Positions 63,462 through 64,000 of a stretch of 64,000 nt of DNA are shown one piece after another. Position 1 is the stretch's first letter. Every line of letters starts with the position of its first letter. The notes under the pieces are model-generated. The model ran no database searches and was not told the DNA's origin. It saw only the letters and a list, made by a program, of their open reading frames with translations. The stretch is from Arthrobacter sp. B1I2. Its GTDB lineage: Bacteria; Actinomycetota; Actinomycetes; Actinomycetales; Micrococcaceae. The stretch lies in NCBI RefSeq assembly GCF_030816485.1, contig NZ_JAUSYC010000001.1:3968001-4032000 (forward strand), given 5' to 3'. The position numbers were made by a program, and so were the translations under genes.

Positions 63462-64000
63462 GCTTCCGCTCCTCTCTGGCCGGCCGCATGTGCGCCGGGG
63501 CCGGCTGCTGGACTGTCCGTGTCCTTGGGTTCGGTGTCCTGGCGGCTGGTGACCTTGGTCAGCGCCGTCCTGCCGTAAGCGAGCAACCGCTGCCGGGCCG
63601 GGAGGAGCCCCTGGGACCGGAAGATCATGATCAGTACCAGGGCAATCCCGAAGATCAGGTACTTGTACTCCGCAATGGCCGTGAACCTCAGCGGGATATA
63701 GCTGACCAGTGCTCCGCCGAGGATAGCGCCCACCTTGTTGCCGGCTCCGCCGAGCACGACGGCGGCGAGGAACAGGATGGACGTGGTGACGTCGAACTTC
63801 TGGTTGTTGACGAAGCCCACCTGGCCGGCGAACAAGGCACCGGAAAGGCCGCCGATGGCAGCGCCAATGGCGAAGGCCCACACCTTGTATTTGAAGGTGG
63901 GAACGCCCATGATCTCTGCGGCGTCCTCGTCCTCGCGGATGGCGATCCAGGCGCGGCCAACCCGGCTGCGCTCCAGGTTGCCTACCAGGAGGGTGACGAT
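63458..64000 (-). CDS. livM: branched-chain amino acid ABC transporter permease LivM (5' part outside window)
   Basis: The C-terminal about 180 residues of a LivM-type permease: the EAA-like loop SRVGRAWIAIREDEDAAEIMGV and FKYKVWAFAIGAAIGGLSGALF, followed by two or more helices and a hydrophilic tail. The gene begins beyond base 64000. Translationally coupled to livG. Confidence 0.9.
   Translation of the reverse strand: MVTLLVGNLERSRVGRAWIAIREDEDAAEIMGVPTFKYKVWAFAIGAAIGGLSGALFAGQVGFVNNQKFDVTTSILFLAAVVLGGAGNKVGAILGGALVSYIPLRFTAIAEYKYLIFGIALVLIMIFRSQGLLPARQRLLAYGRTALTKVTSRQDTEPKDTDSPAAGPGAHAAGQRGAEA

Overview
The window is core chromosome of a high-GC, Gram-positive actinobacterium, most likely Arthrobacter/Pseudarthrobacter or a close Micrococcaceae relative. 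The basis is an Rpf resuscitation factor, a WhiB iron-sulfur regulator, mycothiol amidase Mca, actinobacterial families (DUF3499, DUF4245, DUF4307, DUF5719, TIGR03089, TIGR01906), abundant GTG/TTG starts, and blocks whose gene order matches my recollection of Mycobacterium tuberculosis (tatD-rpfB-rsmA-ispE; rsmI/pmt; whiB2-metallopeptidase-DUF3499; purK-purE next to GtrA; greA-DUF4307-mca to fumC-glpX-DUF4245). I see no tRNA, rRNA, insertion sequence, prophage or CRISPR array.

Layout. 1-5.8 kb, leftward: an ABC-F ATPase (cut by the left edge), ispE, rsmA, rpfB with a probable c-di-AMP riboswitch leader, and tatD. 5.9-11 kb, rightward: a MoxR / DUF58 / TgpA-transglutaminase operon. 11-24 kb: gabD, rsmI divergent from a protein O-mannosyltransferase, a long-chain acyl-CoA ligase, two membrane proteins (TIGR01906, SpoIIM), an RDD protein, an L,D-transpeptidase, a frameshifted ahcY, Trm112 and DUF3499. 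24-31 kb: a metallopeptidase facing a leftward whiB - glycosyltransferase - DUF5719 group; upstream of whiB lies a 393-bp intergenic region full of dyads. 31-37 kb: TIGR03089, GtrA, purK-purE, an LCP wall ligase and manA. 37-42 kb: a FemX-like protein, glpX, DUF4245, carbonic anhydrase and fumC. 42-45 kb: a TetR/DHA2-efflux pair with operator-like repeats. 45-54 kb: Nudix hydrolase, prepilin peptidase, an unknown protein, GNAT, a 400-bp repeat-rich gap, PIN-PhoH, a cis-prenyltransferase, hemolysin III, a small membrane protein, mca, DUF4307 and greA. 54-64 kb: rhomboid / threonine deaminase / AI-2E exporter operon, an aldose epimerase divergent from galT-galK, a Bax-inhibitor protein and the start of a leftward livM-livG-livF transporter operon.

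Functional themes are cell-envelope building and remodelling (rpfB, L,D-transpeptidase, LCP, FemX, PMT, GtrA, cis-prenyltransferase, large glycosyltransferase), central and one-carbon metabolism (fumC, glpX, gabD, ahcY, purEK, manA, galTK) and ribosome or RNA maintenance (rsmA, rsmI, Trm112, PhoH, ABC-F). No obviously novel system stands out. The best leads are regulatory or structural: the rpfB riboswitch with its terminator; overlapping hairpins plus a promoter-embedded dyad upstream of whiB; the long nested inverted repeat at 47.6-47.95 kb; a recurrent leaderless-promoter arrangement at about fourteen genes; and two probable single-base coding disruptions (ahcY and the 5' end of the large glycosyltransferase gene).
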